From: Astrothelium macrocarpum
Taxonomy: Eukaryota > Ascomycota > Dothideomycetes > Trypetheliales > Trypetheliaceae
DNA length: 64,000 bases
Assembly: GCA_021030915.1 (NCBI GenBank)
Contig: JAGEMR010000080.1
Span: 62,001 to 126,000 of the forward strand
Reading direction: 5' to 3'
Shown: positions 1-9,527 of the stretch, piece after piece
Layout: each line of letters starts with the position of its first letter
Position numbering within the stretch: position 1 is the first letter of the stretch
The notes under the pieces: generated by a model
Database searches by the model: none
What the model was told of the DNA's origin: nothing
The model's input: only the letters and a program-made list of their open reading frames with translations
Made by a program: the position numbers and the translations under genes

Positions 1-1974
1 ATAATTCTCCAGATCATTCTCGGCGGGATGAACCTGTGATGGGGTAGCAGACACCGAGTGTGTGAGTGACGTGACTTCAGACGAGTTTGATAGGTTCAAT
101 GTTGTGCTTTGGACCTCCAAGTGGTCTTCGCTTGCCAACGATCTATTTTCACAAGATTTAGAGAAACCTTCAGCAGCTCCAGTCGTAAAGTTAGCGAGAG
201 ATGCCTGATGACGCATCGACACAGGCTTCTCAGAGCCAGGGCCAACAGAAACACTTGGCTTAACGTCCTTGCCTGACTGATCCGCGAATAGTCCTCTCGT
301 TTCTCCACCGCTTTGTGACGCGCCGCTTTGATTGAGATTTTCGACTGTTTCAGAGCACACATTAGAGACTTTTCCAAGTGCTTCAACACGTACATCGGTA
401 ATTTGCTTTTCTCGTTTACCTTGATTGGTTGTACAATCGTGAAGATCTTCTCTTGCCTCACTTTGATCAACGATAGAACTACTCAGAGCTTCCGCCCAAA
501 TGCCTCCCCTAGCTTGTTGTGAGGAAGTATCCATGAAAGGCACATCGTCCCAATTAGGTAAGACAAGGGTGTCCTTGACCACCTCTCTAATTCGATGTTC
601 AATGGCTCGTAATATGACACCATATGTAATCTGCCGACTGCTAACAATCGGCTCAACCGTCAGAGTCATTTTAGGCATTGTCTCAAAGGTGATCCAGAGA
701 CGATTGGTAGGGGGCGGTTTAATCCGGATCAGCACGTGCCCTTCAAGGCACTGGAGGGTCACTGCCAAGATGAGGCTGACTTCTCTTGGCTTGAATCTCG
801 CGCCTAATTCGATCCGCGCAGTGGCAGCTATCTCAAGCCTGAAAGCACCGTCGTATTTCACGTCAGAGTCCACTACCAGATTACCATCGAGATTCATTTC
901 CCGTAATCTTTGGCCTGTGAAAACCGGAGCCGCATTCCCAAGATCAATATTCCGCACATTTATGCTGCTAATGAAAGCGGGCCTGCGGACACGAGAAATT
1001 TTCCGAGAAATTTTTGATCGCACGTAATCCTCAACGTGTTTAGTCTTATAAAGCGCCAAGAAAATCCTCCCTAATATGGCATTGAACCATTTGGTTTCCA
1101 AATTTTCTTCTGACTCATGCAGTTGCTGAATTAACTTGGTTAAATGCGACAACTCAAACATAGCAGGCACAGTGGTGACATCCAAATCAGCTCGGTTCTG
1201 CAGAATAGCATGATAAAAGTCCTCTTTCTCCGAGGTATTGTCCGAGAAAATGAAGTACGGCAAGGCAGTCTGCACCAGGCTATCATCCGTCCTCTTCCAC
1301 TGCAGGCGTATACAATTCCGTTTTACAAAAAGATCTCCCTCGGAAATATCTTCTTCGCCAGCAAATAGATCGATTTCGTAATGAGCAAGGAAGATGACAT
1401 GTCGGACTTCGAACTCTTCGGCATCATCGTAGAGCATCAAATGCCCGTGGCTATAACAGAAATAAATAACCGAGCGAATTTAGACCTGTAGAGAAAGCCT
1501 TTGATGAACATACCGCAAAACGATATAGAAAATATTGCGAGTCTTTGCAAGGTTCCTCGTAACCCCACCTTCTGTTTCTATGCTGAGATTGGGTGCCCTA
1601 CTACGCTCGAAAACGCTTCGATACATGCTCTGGTACACGCTTGGGCTCTCCAGACTCGCTCCGATGACTGAAGGTACAGAACGCTCAAGTGGTTTGCCTC
1701 CCGAGCCGCCAGAGACAAATTCTCGAAAAACGGCGAAGTATCCTGCAGCAACTTCTGGTTGTTGTGTCTGAGAACATGACGGCATTGCCTCGAGCTCATC
1801 TTTTTCTGTTGATCCAGCTGTATTTGTAGCGTCTTCGGCGCCACCACCAGATGCCTCGTGAATGTGTTGTCTGGGACAGATAGCTAGCGTGTGCAGAAAG
1901 ATACACCCGATGATTATTGGGATAAATGTAAGGCCGCCAATAATGTAGACTGCGACAAAGGTAAGGAAGCTCAT
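1..1974 (-). CDS. NVJ2: NVJ2-like PH/SMP lipid-transfer protein (partial, 3' end off the window)
   Basis: Probable ER membrane-contact-site lipid-transfer protein of the yeast Nvj2/TEX2 family. An N-terminal hydrophobic segment (about residues 3-28 from the chosen Met) would anchor it in the ER. A PH-like region follows, then an SMP (TULIP) lipid-binding domain encoded at about 1120-560 on the minus strand, then a long Ser/Thr-rich tail that stays open to base 1. A 63-nt intron at 1451-1513 (GTATGT...ATAG) joins the exons in frame (CG|C, giving R-H-G-H). The Met at 1972-1974 sits directly before the membrane segment; an in-frame ATG at 1993-1995 would add seven residues. It forms the left border of the MAT locus. 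PH-domain proteins are reported MAT neighbours in Botryosphaeriales (recalled knowledge). Family assignment is firm; the left end is cut by the window. Confidence 0.85.
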
Positions 1975-2642
1975 TCCTGCTTCGTTCGAAAGCATGGCAA
2001 ACTTTTTGTAGCCATCGATTGTAGTTTCGGAAATCTGCTTTGAGGACCGCTGGGATGACCAAAAGCGTGAAGGCGCGTCTTTCGATTCAGAACCTGGATC
2101 AACCTTCTGTCAGTACTAAGTCGGAATGCGCAGAAACACATCGATCTGTTTGTATTTTAAACTAACGTTGGAGGCTGTCGGAGTTCTACATGGACGGATT
2201 CTTATAACAATAATCTCGCGGTATGCACGACAGGTTAAAATATGGATTGCAGGATCAATCTTTCTTTCATGGTGGCGAGGACAAGACGGCGAGTAAGTCC
2301 CAAAATATGAACGTCCTTGGTCGGGCAGAAAAGAAGCTGGAACGTGTTCGGACATGTCTGGGGGCTAAGGGGAACGAATTATGTAATGCATCAATTTGTA
2401 TCTACTTAAAGCAAAAACTATCTACCCAGGTAATCTCGTCCCAAGCAACCCCCAGCGCTCAAACTCCCAAAACCAATCGACTTTTCTTTTGTTTTTCTAT
2501 TTATTTATTTATTTTTTTGTTTTTTCCGAATTTTCGAAAAAAAAGAAAAGAAAAGAAAAGAAAAGAGCCAGCTCTACTAATTGATTAGCGATTGCATGAA
2601 CTGAACAATGTTGCATTTAGAGACTTACCATGCGAATGCGCG
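1975..2642. other. Intergenic between NVJ2 5' end and MAT1-1-1 3' end
   Basis: No convincing gene. An open frame on the plus strand across 2223-2588 runs into T-rich and A/G-rich low-complexity sequence and shows no recognisable domain. The interval should hold the NVJ2 promoter and the MAT1-1-1 3' UTR. Confidence 0.6.
2537..2567. repeat. (AAAAG)n microsatellite
   Basis: A run of A followed by at least four AAAAG units, directly after a TTTATTTATTT stretch. It lies downstream of MAT1-1-1. Simple sequence repeat only. Confidence 0.85.
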
Positions 2643-3813
2643 TCAAAACAGGTCCTCGGTGAGGAAGCCATTGAGGTCAGAATCAATGACACCAGTGATG
2701 TCACAGATGGTGAACTGCTTGTCGTCAGGATTGAAGACGGTGACGTTGTCGTTCGACGGGTGGAATTCAGCATTGAAATCGAGCGGATCATTGGACAGAT
2801 TCAGCTCAGCAGCGATTTCTTCGAAGCTGTTGAAGACAGCTTGACTCCCTTTGTAATGTTAGCAACATTTCGGAACTTATCTTTTTCGATCATTAAACTC
2901 ACCGCCTGCGTTCGGGCCAGTGACGACATCTCCAGAGGTGGTGGGCGCCATCGGAGTTGGACCAGTGACATTTCCGGTATACCCCAGCTGTGTCTGTGGA
3001 GAAGTGGCGTGGTTGGTCTGCATAGAAGCCTGAGCGGCTGAAGAGGATGATGGTTGAGCTGCCATCGTCAACGTTGGGGCTTCAACTGCAGGGTTTGGTG
3101 CAGCACTGCTTGCGTTCGTGACATAGCCGACCTGCTGGAGGTATTCGATGACGTTCTCCACAGACAAATTGGTGGTCCGCAGCTCGGCGGGGAATGAGCT
3201 GAAGTCGGGGGTGATCTCGCGATGGAGGGTCGCCCCATCCTCGCCTTCGGTCATCTTCCAGCCCATGGTAAAGAGATAATCTGCTGGAGCGATGATTCCA
3301 ATGAGCGGGGTCCCAAGCTCAAGGAATTTAGACAGATTTGCGTTGTCTTTGCCTTGATGATCGCGAATCTTGGAGTAGGCTTTGGCAAGAACGGCCCATT
3401 TGGCCTGGAAGTGGTCCCCTTGCCACATCGTGGTGAGAATAGGTGAGATAGCTTTCTGCTGAAAGTCCGAGAAGATAGGGGAATAGTAGGCTGTATCTTA
3501 TTAACATAGCTAATCTTTGGAATGCGTCAAGAAATCACTTACCACGAAACGCCATGTAGGAGTTCAGCGGGCGTGTCGCTTTCGCTGAGGGTTCCTTCCT
3601 CTGTCTCTTGACGACGCCGGATCCTTCAGCTTTCTTGGAACGCTTCTTGTCAGAGGTGGTTGTAGCGATCATTGCTGGGGCAACGATCGAAGTGCTATGA
3701 GTCTTCAGGTCTTTGGCGCTATCAGCGAACACCTTGAGAGCATGGAAATCGGCTGTAGTGAGTTTTGTCAGAACTTGCATCATCTCTGGTGACAAGTTGA
3801 ACTGCTCGGCCAT
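2643..3813 (-). CDS. MAT1-1-1: MAT1-1-1 mating-type protein, alpha-box transcription factor
   Basis: Master regulator of the MAT1-1 mating type, a nuclear DNA-binding protein. Three exons (3813-3543, 3490-2903, 2848-2643) give 1065 nt, 354 aa. The alpha-box starts near residue 83 (RPLNSYMAFR) and continues across the first intron with YYSPIF...WKxxA-type helices, including MWQGDHFQAKW and AYSKIRD. Intron 1 (52 nt, GTAAGT...ACAG) interrupts the alpha-box. Intron 2 (54 nt, GTGAGT with a GCTAAC branch site) uses an AAAG acceptor, the only one that keeps frame into the acidic C-terminus ending TEDLF. A Ser/Ala/Gln-rich linker separates the two parts. The ATG at 3811-3813 is the first in frame. 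It faces away from MAT1-2-1, which lies in the same window. Identification is strong; only the 3' splice site of intron 2 is unusual. Confidence 0.95.
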
Positions 3814-4577
3814 GTTCGCAGCTAGTAGTGGCAGTTTTGAGGAATGTACAAAGATTTGGAAGGTTGAATAAAGAAATTTGTGGATGCAGATGTCTTGAGG
3901 AGAAAGAATGGTTCGTCCAAGAAAGTTTCTTTGAAGAGAAAGAGATTAAGAAAGAATTGAGCTATGTCTCAGACATCAAAGAGGCCGGGCAGCGATCTGC
4001 CGCTTGGGCAATGGGTATACACATCTCACTCATATCGGCAGAAAATTGGCATTCACATACAGCAGCAGAATAATTGTTCGGCAGAATTCTTTTGGGCGAA
4101 CTTTCTCCTTGAATGTCACAGTGTGAGTTACGGGCAGAATTTGTCACTCAATTCATTGTACATTCTACTGTTTGATATCTGATTCCTAGCGCAATGCATC
4201 TTGGAAGACTCTCACAGTCTCTGCAGTTGGTCGCTGCTTCAGTCGCGATGTACGTGCTACGTGGAGGAATGTACTAGCGCGCCATCGAATTGCGGTTTCT
4301 TCGACGGTTCCATGATTTCGTATGCATTCTGCTCGAAATGTCAGCCATTACAACGCAATACGACCAAAGACCGGTACCTAAAATCCGAGCTAATCTAATC
4401 ATCTTGTCGTTATCGAGCTCGGGGTGATACTAAAATGCGAGTTTAGTATTCCATATTAGCAACCATTTCAGTAGCCCTACCAACTGCCAATTGCGGTGCC
4501 AATATGGTGAAATCTGAGTCAAGTAAGCTATTTTCTACTTCTGTACAAAGTTAGTGGCCATACCATCTTGAACTGAC
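3814..4577. promoter_or_regulatory. MAT1-1-1 upstream region with clustered CGGCAGA motifs
   Basis: Upstream of MAT1-1-1 and containing the 3' flank of the next minus-strand gene. It holds TCTGCCGCT at 3996-4004, CGGCAGAA at 4036-4043 and 4079-4086, and the variant GGGCAGAA at 4132-4139. The same core recurs in the promoter between MAT1-2-1 and its divergent neighbour (9386-9417). No other gene is supported here. Regulatory function is inferred from clustering only. Confidence 0.45.
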
Positions 4578-5625
4578 TCAAATAACCCTTTGCAAGACTC
4601 GGCGGCGACCAGTCCCTATTCGGAGGCTATCTAATATTAGTCGTGAAGCATTGCTCATATAGTATTGACATACGGGATTCATGTTTGACAGTATGTTAGG
4701 CCGAATCAATGCGTGTGGCTATCAATGCGTTAGTTTATTTAGAATGAGTTGCGTGCCATGAAGGAAAAACATGAAGATAGTTTTACTAACCAGTCCAATG
4801 TTTTCTGCAGCCGTATTGTATTCATTCATCCACCTATTAAATAAATTCATAGCACCAGGAGGATAAACGCGGAATCGATTTTGTGTTTGTGGCAGAAAGG
4901 GCGCGAAATTCCGCCGCGGTACAGCTTCTGAGATTACACGTTGCAAGTGAAGATTACGGATTCGATTGCTCAAGAAGAACAACCAGAGGTTTCGGTGATA
5001 TCTTTTTGGGATGGGTTCAAGGAACTTTGGCACAACAGAAAATGTCCCACTTTGAAGTGTCGATCTATGCTTTGCTTGAAGACGAACTTTTCTCTTGAGC
5101 GATTTCTTCATGAATAATAGCTTGGATCGCGTTTGGGTAAGGACCTTTTTGAGTCGTGTAAAGAAAGTTTTTCTAGTCTTTGCAGCTGAGAACAGCTCTG
5201 AGAAGCGCTTGAGTCGAAAACACTCGTCTCGTATTTGTTTGAGTTCTCTAGTCAAAGCGGGGAAAAAGTTGGGCTCTAAGCCAAACTCTGCAATGTATGC
5301 TTTGAGTTCCTTAAGATAAATGATGATTGTCAAGAGAAATCTCGTACTGCAAGGGCGACCAGTGCCTGATATTGTTTCACCTGACGACATTAGCTTTCGT
5401 ATCAGCAATTACTCTGTGATCTATACCTTTCTGACGCCCGCTGTAGAAATTCCGAAATGTTTTGGCCGGCCATGGCCCTTGAGCAAGATTGGATCTCACT
5501 TCGATCTTCTTCCACCGCGAAGGTTTTTTGAGATGTACTCGATCGGTGGCGTGAAGCGGTTCGATAAGTTGCACAGTATCCATGTTCGAAGATGTATTTT
5601 GAGGTTGGTCAACTCTGAAAGACAT
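4578..5625 (-). CDS. Unknown basic protein of the MAT locus (candidate secondary MAT1-1 gene)
   Basis: Proposed three-exon gene: 5625-5427, 5380-4791 and 4718-4578, 930 nt, 309 aa. Intron 1 is 46 nt (GTATAG...TCAG) and intron 2 is 72 nt (GTTAGT, branch CTAAC, GATAG). Both joins keep frame. The product is rich in Lys, Arg, Phe and Leu, with basic clusters such as KKSLKRKVRL and an aromatic C-terminal part. I recognise no domain. Its position beside MAT1-1-1, in the same orientation, suggests a secondary mating-type gene; Botryosphaeriales carry such genes next to MAT1-1-1, but homology cannot be shown here. The C-terminus is uncertain: a further GTATGT...ATTAG intron is possible near 4670. The ATG at 5623-5625 is the first in this frame; a second lies 14 codons downstream. 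Confidence 0.6.
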
Positions 5626-6321
5626 TTCCTTGGGAGTTCAAGCAACGAGAAAGCGGGCATGTAAGAAGCAAGACTTGGTAACATATTAATGCTAGATTCG
5701 TTTGACAATAGGACAGAGAACGTGATTGTGCTATTGTTGTGATAGAGAATACCTCAATAACCTCACCATATCAGGTGCTCCCACAAAGCTTTTGAAACCT
5801 TTTTTTAATTAGGATGCTTGTCATTCACCAATAAATATCACGATGTCGTCAAAAAGAGAATGAGGCTATCTCCAACACGACATTCGTTTTGTAGATGGGC
5901 GAGTATTGCGCGGCTCGGCCCTTCAAAGTTTGTGACGCAGGTGCTAACGACTAATATATTTGACTTGTGATATTTGGTCATTGATCTGAGTGCTTTACCT
6001 CGGTCTTGTCGAAAAGAGCTAGAGAAGACTAAGATCTGCCAAGAGTGAAATCGGTAGTTGTATTAGGAGGGGTTTACTACACTGTGAATGAATTTGGAGA
6101 CCCTCAACATGATTCACGACTCAGCATAACCTGGTCTCGAGTAGTAGAGGAATTTTAACCAGTTGCGCTGCTCGTTCTTCCTGGGGGTCGCTCGAAGGCG
6201 CATACAGCTGATCATATCTCTGACAATTTACTGCGTCCTTTATTGGAACCCTTCGTGATGTCCTGGGATGCCTGATCCAAAGTTGACTCTCACGTTGTCA
6301 TAGCGAGAAGTCAGTCACACG
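5626..6321. other. Intergenic within the MAT locus
   Basis: AT-rich sequence with no credible open frame on either strand. It should hold the promoter of the basic-protein gene at 4578-5625. No repeat was noticed. Confidence 0.5.
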
Positions 6322-7381
6322 ATGAAACGACAATCTGCGGATATTTCTGCAAGCGCTAAAAAAAAAGCATCTGGGGAGGACCACAATGCCAAAATCTATC
6401 GGAGAACCAATCTCCCCTTGTCCTTGTCTATAACTGGAATTGTGGATCAGCTTATTCTCATACATAAGACTGTTGATCCTGAAATCTTTGGCAAACAGCA
6501 GGTATTGTTTGCTAGTAAATAAGGTGGGGTTGGGACGGAAACGGAGATTTGGTTGTTCCACGAATTTTGTCCATATGCCTGGGCCTCCACAAGATTTTAC
6601 CCAGCAAAATCACAAGAAGTTTTTGTGCATCTTAGATAAATCTACTAGCAGCTTCAAATTTAATAGGCTTCTCCTCCATTTTAGTGTTGATTTAAGTCAA
6701 GTCTCAAGGTTGGAATGCACGTCTATTATTCCAAATAAAGTGCTGAGCAGCTACGTTTCAGCGGAGGGACCCTCAACCTTGACTCCACGAATTATGTTCA
6801 TATGGATGTCTGATACACGAAGCATTTCCTCGCTCCTTAGCCGAAAGAAGGCAGTCAGTTGATGGGGAAAGCAGTACACCATTCCGTAGATGTTTTCGCA
6901 TGGGGGATTACCCTGAACTAGCGGCGACTAATTATTTGCCGCATGGATCAGGTACAGTGTATCGAGAACTGATCATAAACACAGACTACTTAGAAAGGGT
7001 GAACATGGTCTTTAGAAAAGTCTGTTAGTAGAACAAGTCTAGCTTAATTACTGCATCCTCAATGACCAGACAGTCAAACTTACCGAATCATTATTGGAAA
7101 GCCAGAAGATGGCTAAATGTGGCATCGGATTTAACAGATAATACCGAGTGGGGAGACCCTCAGGCTCAGCACAAGGTCCGAGCCTACCTACTTCATCAAG
7201 TTTTCTCCTGCTAACCTTTGACATGAGGATTCTTCCCCCTGCCAACCCCGGACCTCTTTCCTCAGAAAATCGATCTCTGTTCAATGATTCATCAAAAATC
7301 ATGCCAGGACCGCAAGCCATCTTCACTGATGTTCTTTGGCAATTGGTGCATCAATACGTCCAAATAAGTTTATGCGCCTAA
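6322..7381 (+). pseudogene. Broken or intron-rich coding region inside the MAT locus
   Basis: Several stretches read like protein on the plus strand but are not joined by one clear set of introns. One frame starts MKRQSADIS at 6322 and runs to KQQ near 6503. After a stop it continues in the same frame with EIWLFHEFCPYAWAS (about 6547-6591). A different frame carries MGDYPELAATNYLPHG (from about 6900) to VFRK near 7019. After two stop codons the frame reopens with HYWKARRWLNVASD (near 7093) to about 7205. A third frame, about 7208-7378, ends LVHQYVQISLCA. The gaps are too short or lack good splice sites, so I favour a decayed gene; an intron-rich live gene is possible. No family is recognised. 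It lies between the MAT1-1-side and MAT1-2-side genes. Confidence 0.35.
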
Positions 7382-7855
7382 TTACATTGCAAGGCTAACC
7401 TCACGGTTGAATCATGGTATGATAAGAAAATTCGTCAACACAATGGTCTTCGTTGAATCGTGAGTATATAAATGGGAATCGGACAAGTAGGGACTTCGGC
7501 ATTGGGGATAATTCCAGGGATCTGTAGAGCATGAATGATTATGTCAGGAAACACAGGGGCTACTACCCCCAACCTTTAAACTAAAAGAGTTGATATCACC
7601 CAAGTCGAGCAACAGCAGTATCGTTAGCAACGCGTATTATGCTCTCCATAACTCCGATTGCTATAATGAAAAAACTTTCATATAGAAGAATGGAAAAACA
7701 TTGTACAGTCCCAGGAATGTTGTTCTTTGTCATGACGCGTTCCGTGCTGAGACATTGGCTGATCAAGACCATTATTTCGGTCAAAGTTTTTTTTGGAAAG
7801 CAAAAGTGTATTTTATTTGACTAGCTAAGTCAATTCTAGGGTCAAATCTTTGCCT
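7382..7855. other. Intergenic within the MAT locus
   Basis: No supported gene or repeat. Short open frames here lack recognisable features. It should hold the 3' flank of the homeodomain-like gene. Confidence 0.5.
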
Positions 7856-9113
7856 TCAGCTTTTGCGGTCTGCAGCCCAGCCGCTAAAACTTTCCGTTGC
7901 CAACTCGTTCTCACAAGATAGCTGATGCGTGCGGGAACCGATAGGTTCTTTCAAAGACTGGACAACAAAGGTACCAATCGTCCTTTCCCTCTTCTTCTCA
8001 ACTAGAACCCCAGAGTCATTAGCTTCCCTTCTTTTGCTAAATTGCAGATTAAACTTACACCAGCCTTCAATAGTATCCTCATCCGTTCCCAACATATCAG
8101 CAAACATAGCAATGTGCGCGGCGTCTGGCTCTTGACAAGCCTCAAAGAACTCGTGTAATGCCACAGTATTGTTCAAACCATTCTCGACCTCATTGTCTAT
8201 GAAGACTTGGTGGTTTCTTGCAAGATCATATTCCGCTTGCCTATAAATGAGGTTAGCACAATTACATCCAGACATCTACTGATTGAAGTGGAAGGTCTTG
8301 CCTTCTAATCTTCTGACGAAGCGCAGTACGTTGTATTTTCTCTAATGTCTCTTGATCCATATCCAGTCCTTTGGAATGCAAGAGCGCCCGCCTACTAGGA
8401 TGTACGATTGATCCGCCAAGCATAGCGGACATTGTTGAAGTGCGTGTGGCGGGCTCTTCGTAGCTTCGCGCAAGATTCTGCAGCTCAGCCGATGTGTCTA
8501 TATCCTCAAGCAACGCAGGGCTACGAGTGTGAAACATATCCTCAAGACGTTGAAGCTCAGCCAGCTCGATTTTCTGGTAATGCTCGTTGGTTTCCGCGAT
8601 AGAACTTAACTGCCCTGCATTAATAGGATTCGCCGCTGGTATGTTTATTTGGCGCGCGACTGATTGGGGAAGAAAGGATTGAGCTTTGAAGGGAAATTTT
8701 TGTTTCCAATCCTCTTCCTTACTTTGCGAGCCGCCCTCTGAGCCGCCTTCTGAGTCTTCTTCTGGGTCCTCCTCCAGGTCCGCCTCCAGTACTTCCATTT
8801 CAGCAACGTCCAATTCGTCTTGTAAACCCTTTTCAAAATTATCCTCGTCAGCCTTATTCGAATCATCTTCTGCCCCCTTTTCCAGATCTTCTTCTGATCG
8901 CGGTTCCAAGTCTCCTCTAAACCCATACTCTAAGTCTTCTTCTGAACTCTCGCTGAGATCTCTCAAGGTTTCATTGATGCTTTTGGAAGCAAGATCTGCA
9001 TACGCTCGTTGCCTCAGAATATGTTTCTCTTCTTCAATTGAAAGATGACAACGACCAGGGTTCTGCAATTCCAGGCTGACCACGTTCACAGCCCCGTCCT
9101 CGGAGGAGAACAT
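7856..9113 (-). CDS. Acidic MAT-locus protein with divergent homeodomain-like C-terminus
   Basis: Two exons (9113-8302 and 8240-7856) give 1197 nt, 398 aa. They join across a 61-nt intron with a GC donor (AAG|GCAAGA), branch GCTAAC and acceptor TATAG. The GT donors seen nearby either break the frame or leave an intron of about 25 nt. Residues about 53-136 form a Glu/Asp/Ser-rich stretch with repeated EEDLE-type units. Residues about 296-343 resemble a three-helix homeodomain: a helix with LHEFF, then HIAMFADMLGTDEDTI, then GWCKFN followed by SKRRE. The usual WFxNxR recognition motif is altered, so DNA binding is uncertain. It is divergent from MAT1-2-1 across 414 bp, so it may be a secondary MAT1-2 gene. 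I cannot tie it to a named MAT gene with confidence. Confidence 0.75.
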
Positions 9114-9527
9114 TCTGGAAGGAATTGAATATTGAATCGTTTCTTAGGCGCTGCAAGACTGCGCGAGGTCGTAATCAGTGGAGGAAGTTGGTTGAGAGAT
9201 TTGTGAAGATTCCAGGATTTGAGTTTGGAGCCCTCGGAACTGTTCTCAGTTTAACACAATTCTTGTGGCCTTGCTGCGAAAGACAGACGGAGGTAAACGT
9301 TTTCGAAGTGATATCGAGCGCATAAGATTCTGCCTCTTTTTTATGCCGGTGTGATCACCGTATGGCAGAACCGACTATTCATCACAGCGGCAGAACTCCC
9401 TATGATTTTCTGCCGCTCGGAGGGTATAAGGTCGAACTTCTAGCTGCTCTAGCGTTTTTCTTTAGACCTCTTCATCAATCTTTCTCTGATTCTTCAAAGC
9501 GTGCTACAACCTATACTGCTCCGAATC
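9114..9527. promoter_or_regulatory. Divergent MAT1-2-1 promoter with a perfect inverted repeat
   Basis: Shared 414-bp promoter. At 9386-9395 and 9408-9417 lies a perfect inverted repeat (arms AGCGGCAGAA / TTCTGCCGCT, 12-nt spacer). A related half-site TGGCAGAA is at 9363-9370. The leader before the MAT1-2-1 ATG is pyrimidine-rich. The repeat is seen directly; its role as a protein-binding site is inference. Confidence 0.5.

Noticed and set aside
2223..2588. 121-codon plus-strand open frame downstream of MAT1-1-1
   Set aside because: Ends in T-rich and AAAAG low-complexity sequence; no domain, no splice partner, and it lies in a natural 3' flank.
7048..7326. 92-codon minus-strand open frame in the MAT centre
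   Set aside because: Somewhat protein-like, but overlaps better plus-strand blocks and has no start context or partner exon; kept only as part of the uncertain region 6322-7381.
8301..8301. GT donors (GTAGAT or GTAATT) for the homeodomain-like gene intron
   Set aside because: GTAGAT breaks the frame and GTAATT would leave an intron of about 25 nt; the GC donor at 8301 keeps the frame with a normal 61-nt intron.
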